Source: Paulinella micropora
Lineage: Eukaryota > Cercozoa > Imbricatea > Euglyphida
DNA: 33,985 nucleotides
Assembly (NCBI GenBank): GCA_009731375.1
Contig: BJOX01000344.1
Coordinates: 321,417 to 355,401, forward strand
Direction: 5' to 3'
In this document: piece by piece, positions 1 through 8,040 of the stretch
How positions within the stretch are numbered: the stretch's first letter is position 1
Layout: each line of letters begins with the position of its first letter
Position numbers and translations under genes: made by a program
The notes under the pieces: generated by a model
Seen by the model: the letters and a program-made list of their open reading frames with translations, nothing else
Told to the model about the DNA's origin: nothing
Databases searched by the model: none

Positions 1-2
1 TG

Positions 3-251
3 ACCGAATTTGGCGACCTTGTCCCGTATGAGAAGAGCACTCTTCAAAACACATTAACAGACATTTCTGATAAAAAAGAAAATGCGGATGTTGTTGATTT
101 GGACACTGCCGTTAGCAGTTTGGCTTATTTAAAGAAAGCAGTTGAGAATGCTGAGGCAAGAGAGTTTCAATTGACTTCACCACAAGATGCGAGACTTGAC
201 AATATACAAAAATCTGTTGATATTATTAAACAATCCGTTTCAGGTAAATAA
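3..251 (+). CDS. C-terminal end of a PLV gene, function unknown
   Basis: An open frame enters from the left edge and ends at TAA 249-251, giving 82 visible residues. The visible part is hydrophilic and probably helical, with segments such as SLAYLKKAVENAEARE and LDNIQKSVDIIKQSV, and has no cysteines. I do not recognise the family. It lies 80 bp upstream of the capsid gene on the same strand, so it probably belongs to the same late (morphogenesis) cluster; a virion or scaffold-type protein is only a guess. The start lies outside the window. Confidence 0.6.
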   Translation, partial: TEFGDLVPYEKSTLQNTLTDISDKKENADVVDLDTAVSSLAYLKKAVENAEAREFQLTSPQDARLDNIQKSVDIIKQSVSGK

Positions 252-331
252 ATAATTATTTTTAATTTCTATTATTATTTTTTTAGTATAGTAGCATCGT
301 GAATTTTATCACCTCACACCCACACACAAAA

Positions 332-1744
332 ATGGAAAAAAAGGAGATTGAAGTTACTGAGGAGTTGATGACCCTCAACAACCTCAGATATGAGTTTCCA
401 GCAAGTCTGGCGCTCTCTGAACAAGGAAGTATTTTTAAGAAGAACTTCGCTGACCAGCAGACTTACAGCAGTGCGTCGGGGACTGAAATGATTTTTACAT
501 TACAAGCAAGCACTGATTTTGTTTATGGAAAGAATTGCTATTTATCGTTTGACATTAAAGCAGATGGTGCTGATACTAAAGCAAATAACGATTGTGCTAT
601 TGGTTTTCAAAACACCCCCGCTACCGCTATTTTTGAAAGATTTTTGCTGGAAAGTAAGGATGGTAGCGAACTTGAACGAATTGAAGATTTGAATAAATTG
701 GTGAGAAATATTCTCCCGTGGCATTACCCTTTTGATTATCGCAGGCAGGCACAGATGGCGGGACAGAGAGAAAATGTTGAAGTTAATGCTAATATTACCG
801 ACACTTCAGTTACTAATTTTGCCATTAACACTCCTACGGCCGTTGGCACTGGCCAATATTTGAGAGTTTGTATTCCTCTCCATTACTTTTCGGGAGTGTT
901 TAACGAAGAAACTCTTATTCCTCCCTCTCTAATTAGTGATATGAGGCTTCGTTTGACATTTGCTCCACCTCAGGAAGCATTGACAATTATTGGATCTGCC
1001 ACTGGTGGGGTTCCCGATGAGTTTGATGGTTCCGCTTTGACTTTCACCATATCAAATCCAGTTGTAATGTTGGAGACATTCTCTCTTGCTCCTAGTGTTC
1101 AGAGAAATGTTATGGAACAGATGGGAAGCAAAGATGGGCTCCCATACACTTATGAAACATATTACAACCAAAAGGCGAACCCGGGGACATCGGATGATTT
1201 TAATCTTCAAGTGAATAAGGCCGTTGCTCGTGCTCAGTGCTTGTATATCGTCACGCAAAACGTGCTCGCTGACCATGCTAGTATTGATAACCTTGGAACT
1301 GCTCAAATGCCTCATGAGCAGTATCAGTGCCGTATTGGTGATTGGTATGCTCCGCAACAGAAGATTGAAATTGGAGGAAGTACCGATAGTCTCGCGGCAG
1401 TTCAACGAGGATGTGCCGAATTGTATATTAACAATCTTCAAGCGACTATGGGCATTCGTGATGCTTACATGTCGTCATCTGTTTCTCTTGAAAACTTTCG
1501 CAAATTTTATGCTCCCAGTGGTTCTACTTACGCAGACAATAACGGAGGATTTGCTACCATTATTCAAACTCTTAATCAGTCGCCCCACATTGGAGCATCT
1601 GGGATTGCGGTTAATAACTCACGAACTGCGGAAGTCACTCTTCGTTATGCGGCCGATTATAATGTTACTCGCGCCATCACTGCTTGGTTGAAATATGTTA
1701 AAGTCGCGGCTATCTATCCATCTCGTGCCGTGGTTAAACAATAA
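332..1744 (+). CDS. MCP: Major capsid protein, polinton-like virus type
   Basis: This 470-residue protein fits the size and look of double jelly-roll major capsid proteins of polinton-like viruses, which form the icosahedral shell. Visible traits are a beta-rich, low-lysine body, an early block FTLQASTDFVYGKNCYLSF, an LPWHYPFDYRRQ segment, and a C-terminal half with alternating beta strands and an aromatic/Asn-rich ending. The frame is open from a GTG at 299, but I chose ATG 332: it follows an A-rich leader and gives the N-terminus MEKKEIEVTEEL. The gene is followed 42 bp later by the penton-like gene on the same strand, the usual capsid pair. No frameshifts are present, so the copy may be recent or functional. 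Assignment is by sequence character and context; no search was run. Confidence 0.8.
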   Translation: MEKKEIEVTEELMTLNNLRYEFPASLALSEQGSIFKKNFADQQTYSSASGTEMIFTLQASTDFVYGKNCYLSFDIKADGADTKANNDCAIGFQNTPATAIFERFLLESKDGSELERIEDLNKLVRNILPWHYPFDYRRQAQMAGQRENVEVNANITDTSVTNFAINTPTAVGTGQYLRVCIPLHYFSGVFNEETLIPPSLISDMRLRLTFAPPQEALTIIGSATGGVPDEFDGSALTFTISNPVVMLETFSLAPSVQRNVMEQMGSKDGLPYTYETYYNQKANPGTSDDFNLQVNKAVARAQCLYIVTQNVLADHASIDNLGTAQMPHEQYQCRIGDWYAPQQKIEIGGSTDSLAAVQRGCAELYINNLQATMGIRDAYMSSSVSLENFRKFYAPSGSTYADNNGGFATIIQTLNQSPHIGASGIAVNNSRTAEVTLRYAADYNVTRAITAWLKYVKVAAIYPSRAVVKQ

Positions 1745-1786
1745 AAAAATTAAAAATTAGAATATAATATTTTGTAATATATAGCA

Positions 1787-2479
1787 ATGTCATTTACAAT
1801 AAGCAATCTTGAAGACGAAAAGCGAACCCGCAAAAATTTCCTCCTTCGTGTCTCCTCAAGCGATAAAACAGAATCAAAATCCGCTTCTACTCACAATGGC
1901 CGTTTCGTCGTTGATTTACCAGCAACTGGTCGTAATATTGATATAATCAGTGCTTATGTCGTTAAAAGTATCTCTATTCCAAATGTTTTCCCAAACATAC
2001 CGAGTTATGCCAACACTCTCACATTGATTAAAACAACTGGATCGGCTACAAAAACGGCAATCGTAACAGCAAATCAATACACCATTGATACATTTATTAC
2101 CGCTCTTCAAACTGCGATTAATTCAGCAATTACCCCTAACTCCGTAGTTATAACTTTGAACTCCGTTAATAAATTGAATTTTGCTTTCACTGGTGATACG
2201 TATGCTTTTGATTACGATAACAGCACGATTAGCGATAAGATAGGACTAACTGCTGATATCTCGGCGGCGGCGAGTGCCACGATGCAGTCTATAGTCAATC
2301 TAATCGGTGAAACGGCCGTTTATGTCCATAGCCGTGCTTTAAATCAGTCTGGTTTAGTTGAAGCAAATGGTAATTTCTCCGTGGTCGGTAAATGTAACTT
2401 AGATNNNNNNNNNNAGTTTCAATTCTTCTCAAGGTGTATCATGCGTAATCCTATCGGTTTATTTACATTTGGACTATAA
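1787..2479 (+). CDS. Penton-like minor capsid protein, broken by an assembly gap
   Basis: The protein starts MSFTISNLEDEKRTRKNFLLRVSSSDK and continues as a Ser/Thr/Asn/Ile-rich beta protein of about 230 residues. That is the size and position of the single jelly-roll penton (minor capsid) protein, which fills the fivefold vertices in PLVs and virophages. The ATG follows an AT-rich leader (TAATATATAGCAATG). Ten Ns at 2405-2414 fall near the end. N runs of fixed length often have arbitrary size, so the 22 residues after the gap may be in the wrong frame; a second frame after the gap is also open to about 2497. The last residues and the stop should therefore be treated as unknown. Confidence 0.65.
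   Translation: MSFTISNLEDEKRTRKNFLLRVSSSDKTESKSASTHNGRFVVDLPATGRNIDIISAYVVKSISIPNVFPNIPSYANTLTLIKTTGSATKTAIVTANQYTIDTFITALQTAINSAITPNSVVITLNSVNKLNFAFTGDTYAFDYDNSTISDKIGLTADISAAASATMQSIVNLIGETAVYVHSRALNQSGLVEANGNFSVVGKCNLDXXXXFQFFSRCIMRNPIGLFTFGL
2405..2414. other. Assembly gap (10 N)
   Basis: Ten Ns lie inside the penton-like gene. The true length is unknown, so the reading frame across it is not assured. Confidence 0.95.
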
Positions 2480-2494
2480 TTTCCCTTATTATAT

Positions 2495-2719
2495 ATGATA
2501 TTTTTGGACAATATAGATAAATTGTTTAAGTTGATAACGGCTATCAACGAGTGCCGTTTGAAACAAAAAAAAGATATAATCCCGTGCGGGACTAATATGG
2601 ATCAGTTTTATCGGTATTTAAGGAAATACCATGCACCAATTGTTGAGGAAATGACAAAAAAAACAAATATTAACAATCTAGCAGTAGAGATAGAAAAAAA
2701 GTTTGAAAGTTTTGTTTAA
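2495..2719 (+). CDS. Small hypothetical PLV protein, 74 aa
   Basis: A compact ORF starting MIFLDNIDKLFKLITAINECR and rich in Lys, Asn and Ile. It is predicted mostly helical (NINNLAVEIEKKFESF at the end), with two cysteines and no membrane segment. I do not recognise a family. It begins 15 bp after the penton-like gene and its stop overlaps the stop of the opposite-strand fibre-like gene by 3 bp: both use the palindromic TTAA at 2716-2719. This tight packing is typical of a small viral genome and supports it being real. Confidence 0.55.
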   Translation: MIFLDNIDKLFKLITAINECRLKQKKDIIPCGTNMDQFYRYLRKYHAPIVEEMTKKTNINNLAVEIEKKFESFV

Positions 2720-3948
2720 ATCTGGTCTTCAATCCAGTTCAATGAAGCGTAAATGCTCGCACCTGTTCCTGCCACTAGAGATGCTGACACAGTCAATGTC
2801 TTACCCGTTCCAATTTTTAGGTTATAGCGAGACAAATCAATGTAAATAGAAGCACCTACAGATAATATATATGTTAATACTATGTTTCCGCCAGTGCGGG
2901 TAGTTCCTGCTGTATCTACTTCCACTATTGATGTGTTGGTATCATAATTGGAATATGACGGAGTGCCTCCAAGTGTCGCATTTAATGTTATCTTTGCTAT
3001 ACATATTTTGTCACTTGTGTTGCTCTCACACAAATTTTCAAAATAAATAAGATTGTAATTCGTCTTACTATTAAATGTGGCTCGGTTGCGGAGGGTAAAT
3101 ATAGAAGTCTCCGTCGTTCCAATAGTTTTGACATTGTCATACGAATTGGTTATAGCAATAGTGCGGTCAATAGTCCCCTCAACTGCCAAAAACATACTCG
3201 CCGTTTTCATGACAACGGATTGAAGAGTTGATGAATACGCCTTCGCGTATAGAGCAAACGCCGCCTGATCCAATGATGGAGTGGTGGCAGTGCTCGCGTA
3301 TTTAATAGCATGAATTACTTCCATTCGTCCAGTGCGCGGGTTTTCAATTTTAAATGTAATTTGACCGCTACCCAGATATTGGACGACTATTTCAAACACA
3401 TTCAATTTGGTAAAATCAATCGTGGGGAAGTTTCCCGTATTATCACATTTATCAACATTCCACGCATATTGACTAACCACATTTTCAACACTCCCCGCTG
3501 TTCTCACAACTGACATTCCCGAGTTTGATTGTCTAAAACATAAATTGTCTGCTGGTGTGCCTATGCCAATGTCGCAATTGAAAGTAGTTGCGGTGGTAGA
3601 TGATGGAAACAATGCGGAAAATCTAGCAACCAAGCCCATACCACTTCTATATTTTGCTCGCTCAATAGTCGTAATCTGTGCGGTTGAATTACCTGAGGCC
3701 GATGTGGTCAAAACCGCCATTGAATTAGCAGTTGATACCACCCCGCCGTTTGTTTCTGTTTTGTCAAAGAAACGAGTATTGATACCATATGTAAATACAT
3801 TTTGCAATACTGGCGATAAAGTGACCGTTCTCAATTCTCCGAAGGCAGTTGTTGGTAAAGCGTCTTTAATATTATCTATTGATAAAGAAGATGATGACGA
3901 TGTAGATGATGACGATGGTGTATTCGTGCTTTGACCAAAAAGGTTCAT
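2716..3948 (-). CDS. Fibre-like virion surface protein
   Basis: This 410-residue protein has a Ser/Thr-rich N-terminus (about residues 8-25), then an all-beta body. A central module (about residues 80-245) contains ERAKYRSGMGLVARFSALF, a Gly/Ala-rich strand, FTKLNVFEIVVQYLGSGQI and FKIENPRTGRMEVIHAIKY. This arrangement is found in fibre- or spike-like beta proteins of several aquatic dsDNA viruses. The C-terminal part (about 260-410) is another Thr/Ser/Asn-rich beta region, plausible as a receptor-binding head. It has no signal peptide or membrane segment. It is convergent with the 74-aa gene and divergent from the 90-aa gene. A role on the virion surface is inferred from composition and context. 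Confidence 0.55.
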   Translation of the reverse strand: MNLFGQSTNTPSSSSTSSSSSLSIDNIKDALPTTAFGELRTVTLSPVLQNVFTYGINTRFFDKTETNGGVVSTANSMAVLTTSASGNSTAQITTIERAKYRSGMGLVARFSALFPSSTTATTFNCDIGIGTPADNLCFRQSNSGMSVVRTAGSVENVVSQYAWNVDKCDNTGNFPTIDFTKLNVFEIVVQYLGSGQITFKIENPRTGRMEVIHAIKYASTATTPSLDQAAFALYAKAYSSTLQSVVMKTASMFLAVEGTIDRTIAITNSYDNVKTIGTTETSIFTLRNRATFNSKTNYNLIYFENLCESNTSDKICIAKITLNATLGGTPSYSNYDTNTSIVEVDTAGTTRTGGNIVLTYILSVGASIYIDLSRYNLKIGTGKTLTVSASLVAGTGASIYASLNWIEDQI

Positions 3949-3991
3949 TTTATATCATAATATAAAAAGGTTTTTATATTTTATATAAAAC
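3949..3991. promoter_or_regulatory. Divergent AT-rich promoter region
   Basis: Only 43 bp separate the start codons of two divergent genes. The segment is almost pure A/T with TATA-like stretches in both directions (TTATATCATAATATAAAAA, then TTTATATTTTATATAAAAC), so it must hold both promoters. No specific transcription-factor motif can be assigned. Confidence 0.4.
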
Positions 3992-4264
3992 ATGTCAGTT
4001 ATTATTAAAGAATTGCCCGCGGATATCGTTGGCCACATTAAAACCTTTGTCTATTTGGAAAACATAAAAAATATCAACAAAGGAACTTGTGATATATGCG
4101 GACTGGCACCCACATTTCAATCACATCCGCCTATAATCGCCGTAAATGTTGATAGTGTGGATTACATAGAATGGTTCACCATATGCTCCGTTGCATGTTT
4201 CAGGTGGGAGAGTAAATACAGGAAGCAATACAGAGTGCCCCCATTGATTGTGGTTAAGTATTAG
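3992..4264 (+). CDS. Small protein with F-box-like N-terminus and four-cysteine motif
   Basis: The 90-residue product begins MSVIIKELPADIVGHIKTFVYLENI. The ELPxDIVxxI pattern resembles the start of F-box or ankyrin/F-box-like proteins common in large eukaryotic DNA viruses. It then has CDIC (C-x2-C) and CSVAC (C-x3-C) about 33 residues apart, which could bind one zinc ion. Its 3' end overlaps the convergent recombinase gene by 11 bp. A role in ubiquitin-linked host interaction is speculative; the zinc site is inferred from cysteine spacing. Confidence 0.5.
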   Translation: MSVIIKELPADIVGHIKTFVYLENIKNINKGTCDICGLAPTFQSHPPIIAVNVDSVDYIEWFTICSVACFRWESKYRKQYRVPPLIVVKY

Positions 4265-5600
4265 CCTTCTTTTTAATTCTAGCACTTCTTCTTAATGGTG
4301 GCTTCACTTCTTCTGGTTGCTTCACTTCTTCTGGTTGTTTCCCTTCTTCTGGCTTTTCCTTCTTCTGCTTTACAAACTCATTGACGAGCACTGCTCCTAT
4401 CCCACTTAATTGTCGTAGTTTAGTATTTGTTATTTGCCCTTCGTAATCGTTCCATATTTTTTCCAATAATTCAAGTTTATCTGCACGGCTCGCTCTCTTT
4501 CCTAATGGTTCATATTTGCTTTCTTCTTCTCCGTTTTCGCTAACATTAGTTAAATTCAGATATAAATCTATCTTTCTTCTTAACTCTTCAAGTTCTGTTT
4601 TAATCCCTTCTGCTTTAATCTCCTCAGGATCGGCCACATTTACCCATGAATACGAAAAACTTGTCATCATATCGCCGTGTCCCAGCACATTGCTTACCCA
4701 TGTGTTATAGTTCTCCAACTTTGGATTGGCAAAATTGGAATAAGATAAACTTGCATACAACTTTCTCAGCATACTGCTCTTCTGTTTATAGTTCTCCAGC
4801 CACGGAAAGATTTTAATTATTCGTTTGTTTAACTCATTGTTTTTTTGTTTGTCTAATTGCCCGTCATCGTTGATAATAACCGCTTTCTTTTTCTTGAAAT
4901 GATTTCTAATTGAATTTACTTTATCAATTACAAATTCGGGAGTAAAAAGAATAACTGGCCTTTCTGTCCAATTCTTCTTTTGCCCCTCCCGTTTCTTCGC
5001 TAGATTATTCACTCTTAACCAACTCGGCTTATCAGGGATTAATTCATATGTATTCTTATCAAATATCTCTACGGGGCGGGCACCAGTTGCTATCATTAAT
5101 GATAGCAGTTTCATATAGACATCATCGCTCATGATCATTTCATTCATTTTCGCCATCACATCCCGCACATCTATTTGTATTTTTTCTTCATTTTTCTGCT
5201 TCACATCTTTCTTGTATCCTTCTACGATTTCAATTCTTTCATCTTCGTTCAAATTGAAGTATTTATCTAGTTTGGACATTTCATAAACTTTTTCACTTTG
5301 ATTTGGTTTAATTGCCTTCATTCTAACTTCAGATATTCGTTGTCGTCTTGATTGTAAATTTGGATAAATTATGACATATTTAGGGTAAATAACTTTTAAT
5401 GTTTCCAGTGCTTCTTCGTCAGTAGTTTTATTAGAAAATAATAACATTATAGAATTATGGAAGGCGATTGACGGCTTATGGTCACTATCAAAATGATTAG
5501 ACACTACATTATAAATTTTTTGTTCGGTGTCTGCTACTTTTAGTTGCCTCACAAACTTTCTATCACTCTCACTCCACATTGGCCAGTGTATATACGACAA
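4254..5600 (-). CDS. Tyrosine recombinase of telomere-resolvase (protelomerase) type
   Basis: A 448-residue protein whose central part carries the active site of a tyrosine recombinase in the form seen in hairpin telomere resolvases. Visible elements are ATGARPVEI (Arg175), NLAKKREGQ with a candidate catalytic Lys at 202 or 203, SSMLRKLYA (Arg279), and VLGHGDMMTSFSY with His308 and the presumed nucleophile Tyr317, nine residues later. The Arg-x-x-Tyr-Ala context and the short His-Tyr spacing match TelN/TelK/ResT better than phage integrases. The N-terminal 150 residues would be the DNA-binding/muzzle part. The C-terminus is a charged tail with a repeated Pro-Glu-Glu-Val/Gly-Lys pattern and RRSARIKKKA, likely nuclear or DNA binding. 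Known enzymes of this class cut and rejoin palindromic DNA to make covalently closed ends. Whether this one does so or integrates DNA is not shown by the sequence. Confidence 0.75.
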   Translation of the reverse strand: MSYIHWPMWSESDRKFVRQLKVADTEQKIYNVVSNHFDSDHKPSIAFHNSIMLLFSNKTTDEEALETLKVIYPKYVIIYPNLQSRRQRISEVRMKAIKPNQSEKVYEMSKLDKYFNLNEDERIEIVEGYKKDVKQKNEEKIQIDVRDVMAKMNEMIMSDDVYMKLLSLMIATGARPVEIFDKNTYELIPDKPSWLRVNNLAKKREGQKKNWTERPVILFTPEFVIDKVNSIRNHFKKKKAVIINDDGQLDKQKNNELNKRIIKIFPWLENYKQKSSMLRKLYASLSYSNFANPKLENYNTWVSNVLGHGDMMTSFSYSWVNVADPEEIKAEGIKTELEELRRKIDLYLNLTNVSENGEEESKYEPLGKRASRADKLELLEKIWNDYEGQITNTKLRQLSGIGAVLVNEFVKQKKEKPEEGKQPEEVKQPEEVKPPLRRSARIKKKANT

Positions 5601-5649
5601 GTTTATATTTTTTCTAAGTCATAAATAATATCAAAAGAAAAAGATTTAA

Positions 5650-6117
5650 TTAACGGATTTTGACGATCCAATTCACTTGGCCTGCCTCGTGGTTCAGTTT
5701 TGCCAAGGCAGTAAGGCTGTTGAAAATAATCAACTCCTCCCGCTCACCACTCCCTTTGGACACGAGAAAATGATATGCGTATTTTGGATTTTTGATGCTC
5801 GTGTCGTATTTGGCTCTACCATAAAAACAATTCGGATCTTCTCGGTGGGAAGATTTGCTTGTGAAACATTTGATAGATTTGTAGGCTTTAACAAAAGCCT
5901 TTGACATTTCTACAAATTTTCCTGTAGTTGTAAGAGTTAATCTTGCTGGAAGGTCGCTGAAGTTCCCCCACGGACGAGGAATGACTTCCTTGCCCTCTGC
6001 AGGCGAAGGCGAAGGTGAAGGCGCGACGGCTTTGGCTTCTGGTTCCTCCTCCTCCTCCTCCTCCTCATCGCGTGGCATCCCCATGGCCTCCATCTCATTG
6101 ATCAATTCTTCCGACAT
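5650..6117 (-). CDS. Hypothetical PLV protein with acidic/proline N-terminus, 155 aa
   Basis: Residues 1-50 are low complexity (Glu run near 18-27, then an Ala/Pro/Ser stretch) and probably disordered. Residues 50-155 look folded: ARLTLTTTGKFVEMSKAFVKAYKSIKCF, a basic His/Cys segment, YHFLVSKGSGEREELIIF, and a hydrophobic end. I do not recognise the family. It starts 49 bp upstream of the recombinase on the same strand, so the two may share a transcript, with the promoter in 6118-6323. A small folded domain after an acidic tail would suit a DNA-mimic or accessory replication protein, but this is conjecture. Confidence 0.5.
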   Translation of the reverse strand: MSEELINEMEAMGMPRDEEEEEEEEPEAKAVAPSPSPSPAEGKEVIPRPWGNFSDLPARLTLTTTGKFVEMSKAFVKAYKSIKCFTSKSSHREDPNCFYGRAKYDTSIKNPKYAYHFLVSKGSGEREELIIFNSLTALAKLNHEAGQVNWIVKIR

Positions 6118-6323
6118 GACCTACCCACACATCAAAAAGCACAAAAACACATATGTGGGTAGTGCCTTGAAGCCGTTCTAATCAATACACTAATCAATAT
6201 ACTAATATGTGCTTTTTATAAATAAACTAATAATGAGAAGGGTTGTAGCATTGTTTGTTGTCTATCGTGTTGCTTAAGGAGAAGTGAGCAGGTAGGCAGA
6301 TGCACAACATAAACAATGCTACT
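6118..6323. promoter_or_regulatory. Intergenic region with nested inverted repeats
   Basis: The gap upstream of the 155-aa gene holds several dyads. CTACCCACA at 6121-6129 pairs with TGTGGGTAG at 6154-6162. AAAAAGCACA at 6134-6143 pairs with TGTGCTTTTT at 6208-6217. CACATATGTG at 6148-6157 is a perfect 10-bp palindrome. AATCAATA-type direct repeats lie at 6180-6206. Such structure is plausible for an operator, promoter or replication-related site; no function can be fixed from sequence. Confidence 0.4.
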
Positions 6324-6833
6324 CTAATCCTCTCTCATACATCTATACATATTCCCATCGTCGTTGTTCATCAGACTATATTCTGATTTAACTTGGACTG
6401 GGATATGTGCTGAATATTTAATGTAGGATTGATTGAAAGTAAGTTTTTCGTTTTCAATCCCTCTAAGAATTCTATCTTGGACAACTTTGCTAAACTCGCT
6501 CCTATGCTCCCTCCTCCACTCTTTGAATAATTTTCTTTCTTTTTCAATCCTCTTCAATTCATTCTTCCTGTTCCTATCATATTGCCTATCTTCCTCAACA
6601 TTATTCTTTTCGTTATCCAATCTTCCAATCATGATGTCAATGGCTCTCATTTTGTTTATGTCTGGTTTGATTTTCTCCTTCAATAATTCTATTTCTTTAT
6701 TTGCTTTGGCTACTCTTTCTTCACATATTATCCTAAACTTGTTAAGTTTATCCCTTCCATTCTTATTAGTTTCAAAAACCNNNNNNNNNNCTTCAATCGT
6801 TCTGTCTTCTCTATTTACTAGGTTCTCACTCAT
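6324..6833 (-). CDS. Coiled-coil PLV protein, contains an assembly gap
   Basis: From ATG 6833 (MSENLVNREDRTIE) to the stop at 6324 the product is about 169 residues, strongly charged and helical. Heptad-like stretches include KEIELLKEKIKPDINKMRAI and RKNELKRIEKERKLFKEW. The frame is also open upstream to a GTG at 6881, but that extension runs through a GC-rich stretch unlike the rest, so the ATG is preferred. Ten Ns at 6781-6790 fall near the N-terminus and make the frame there uncertain. No family is recognised; a structural or scaffold protein would be a reasonable guess. Confidence 0.5.
   Translation of the reverse strand: MSENLVNREDRTIEXXXXVFETNKNGRDKLNKFRIICEERVAKANKEIELLKEKIKPDINKMRAIDIMIGRLDNEKNNVEEDRQYDRNRKNELKRIEKERKLFKEWRREHRSEFSKVVQDRILRGIENEKLTFNQSYIKYSAHIPVQVKSEYSLMNNDDGNMYRCMRED
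6781..6790. other. Assembly gap (10 N)
   Basis: Ten Ns near the start of the coiled-coil gene; real length unknown. Confidence 0.95.
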
Positions 6834-6854
6834 TCTATTCCTGAGCAACGAAAG

Positions 6855-6900
6855 TGTTTGCGCACTTGCGCACGGGCGCACTCTGGCGTGCGCGGGGTTT
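6855..6900. repeat. GC-rich island with repeated GCGCAC
   Basis: A short stretch of GCGCAC/TGCGCA repeats and GTGCGCGGGG sits in otherwise AT-rich DNA just upstream of the coiled-coil gene. It contains two copies of the palindrome TGCGCA two bases apart. It could be a regulatory site or an internal junction in the viral element. Confidence 0.45.
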
Positions 6901-7036
6901 AAGGTTTAGGTGGTTGCTGATACCTTATTTTTTCATTTTCTGTTGGTCGTCCCTGCTCCACTTTTTTTCCAGATTATCTCTTAAGTTGGATGTGTATGTT
7001 TTTATGCTTGTAATTGTTGCCAACATTTCGCACCAG

Positions 7037-7109
7037 TGACGGGTAGATGAACGGGTAGGGTGCTCACACTCGGTTTTCCGTGTCGTGGGTTCAATTCCCG
7101 TTTGTTAGC
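7037..7109 (+). tRNA. tRNA-like sequence, probably a relic or Pol III promoter
   Basis: A perfect B box, GGTTCAATTCC, lies at 7088-7098. An A-box-like TAGATGAACGGG at 7044-7055 has one mismatch to the consensus, and the spacing between them is correct for a tRNA gene. A T-arm can be drawn with wobble pairs. The acceptor arm (7037-7043 with 7102-7108) pairs poorly and no standard 7-base anticodon loop can be drawn, so it is not a normal tRNA. A tRNA-derived relic or internal Pol III promoter is more likely. Confidence 0.3.
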
Positions 7110-7140
7110 ACCTGTTAGTTGGTGCTTTTTTATTTTTTTT
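7107..7140 (+). terminator. Hairpin plus T-run after the tRNA-like sequence
   Basis: AGCACC at 7107-7112 pairs with GGTGCT at 7121-7126 around an 8-nt loop, followed at once by T6, A and a second long T-run. The T-runs would stop RNA polymerase III; the hairpin may be incidental. Confidence 0.4.
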
Positions 7141-7496
7141 TGTCATATTACCTTTTTACTTTTGACGGAGCGGTGTGATGAGTTTTCTTTTGAGGTTCTT
7201 TACTCGTTTATTTTATTTTCCTTTATGGGTTTTTATTTTTTGCAAAATTTAGCAGTCATTATTAATTTGTTATGTTGTTTTCATTTCATTTTTCCGTTGT
7301 TCGTTGTGTGGATTTCCACTGGATTTCCATCACCACACATTGGATAAAGGGCGGACGACTGCGAGAGAGGGCAGAGGGAGATTTATTAAAATTCATCTTC
7401 CTGCCCCCTGTCCGACCTTTGGCCTTGGGAGCCGAAAACTTTTATATATATATCTATGAATTCATATAGACATACTTTTTTTTTTCTCTTATAAGG
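7141..7496. other. T-rich non-coding stretch
   Basis: The plus strand is very T-rich up to about 7300, followed by mixed sequence. Short open frames here are made of Phe/Leu codons from T-runs and have no protein-like character. I see no gene. Confidence 0.5.
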
Positions 7497-7631
7497 TTGG
7501 ACACCCTGTCCAAAGTAAAAAAGTATTAATAGTAAGAATAATAATATATCAAATCCTTTAAAAAACATAATAAAAAGTGTCCAAGGTTCAAAAACTGAGG
7601 TCGGCCGTGTCCAACGTGGGGGGTTGGACAC
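7497..7631. promoter_or_regulatory. Cluster of GTGTCCAA inverted repeats
   Basis: TTGGACA at 7497-7503 pairs with TGTCCAA at 7507-7513 around CCC. A single GTGTCCAA lies at 7577-7584. GTGTCCAAC at 7607-7615 pairs perfectly with GTTGGACAC at 7623-7631 around a 7-nt G-rich loop. A further GTGTCCAAC lies at 8190-8198, beyond the 95-aa gene. Six copies of one 8-mer, two pairs arranged as dyads, indicate a recognition site for a dimeric DNA-binding protein. Confidence 0.55.
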
Positions 7632-7750
7632 TATGTAGGAAGCGGTATTTTATAAAAACTCTCTCTCCCGTGCTTATATACACAAGAGATTAAACATAAG
7701 GGAAGTATAGATTTTATATTAAGGGTAAGGGGATTATATGTATATAACCA

Positions 7751-8038
7751 ATGGATACCGACACAAAACAGCAACGATACCAGAAAAAGTATAGAGAAAA
7801 TCATCCCGATAAAATAAAGGAAATCCAAAAGAGATATGTGGAGAAGAATAGAGACAAAATAAATGCATACAATAGGGAATACTACAAGAAAAATAAAGCC
7901 AAAGTACAGCAAATGAAGCAGAGATACAGAGACGACAACAAAGACAAGATAAAAGAATACAATAAAGAGTATCACAAAAAGAAACAAAATGAAAGCACTA
8001 ATCCTGACATTGAATTTTTAAAGACACTTGATTTCTAA
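7751..8038 (+). CDS. Lysine/tyrosine-rich 15-residue repeat protein, 95 aa
   Basis: Residues about 10-80 consist of four to five repeats of a 15-residue unit, Y-x3-N-x2-K-I-x-E-x-x-x-x (YRENHPDKIKEIQKR, YVEKNRDKINAYNRE, YYKKNKAKVQQMKQR, YRDDNKDKIKEYNKE). The tail is acidic to neutral. The unit occurs in many viral and phage proteins, often beside endonuclease domains, and is expected to form a highly basic helical, nucleic-acid-binding rod. No nuclease domain is present here. A TATA-like stretch, TATATGTATATAACC, ends next to the ATG. The GTGTCCAA dyads upstream may regulate it. Confidence 0.6.
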   Translation: MDTDTKQQRYQKKYRENHPDKIKEIQKRYVEKNRDKINAYNREYYKKNKAKVQQMKQRYRDDNKDKIKEYNKEYHKKKQNESTNPDIEFLKTLDF

Positions 8039-8040
8039 CT

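Noticed and set aside
299-331. Upstream GTG start for the capsid gene
   Set aside because: Eukaryotic viral genes normally start at ATG; ATG 332 is in frame and gives a normal N-terminus.
1052-1691. ORFs of 129 and 155 codons overlapping the capsid gene
   Set aside because: They are other-frame shadows of the capsid coding sequence with no protein-like features.
7386-7987. Phe/Leu-rich minus-strand ORFs of 81 and 118 codons
   Set aside because: They are opposite to T-rich DNA or to the Lys-rich 95-aa gene; hydrophobic runs come from A-rich codons read backwards.
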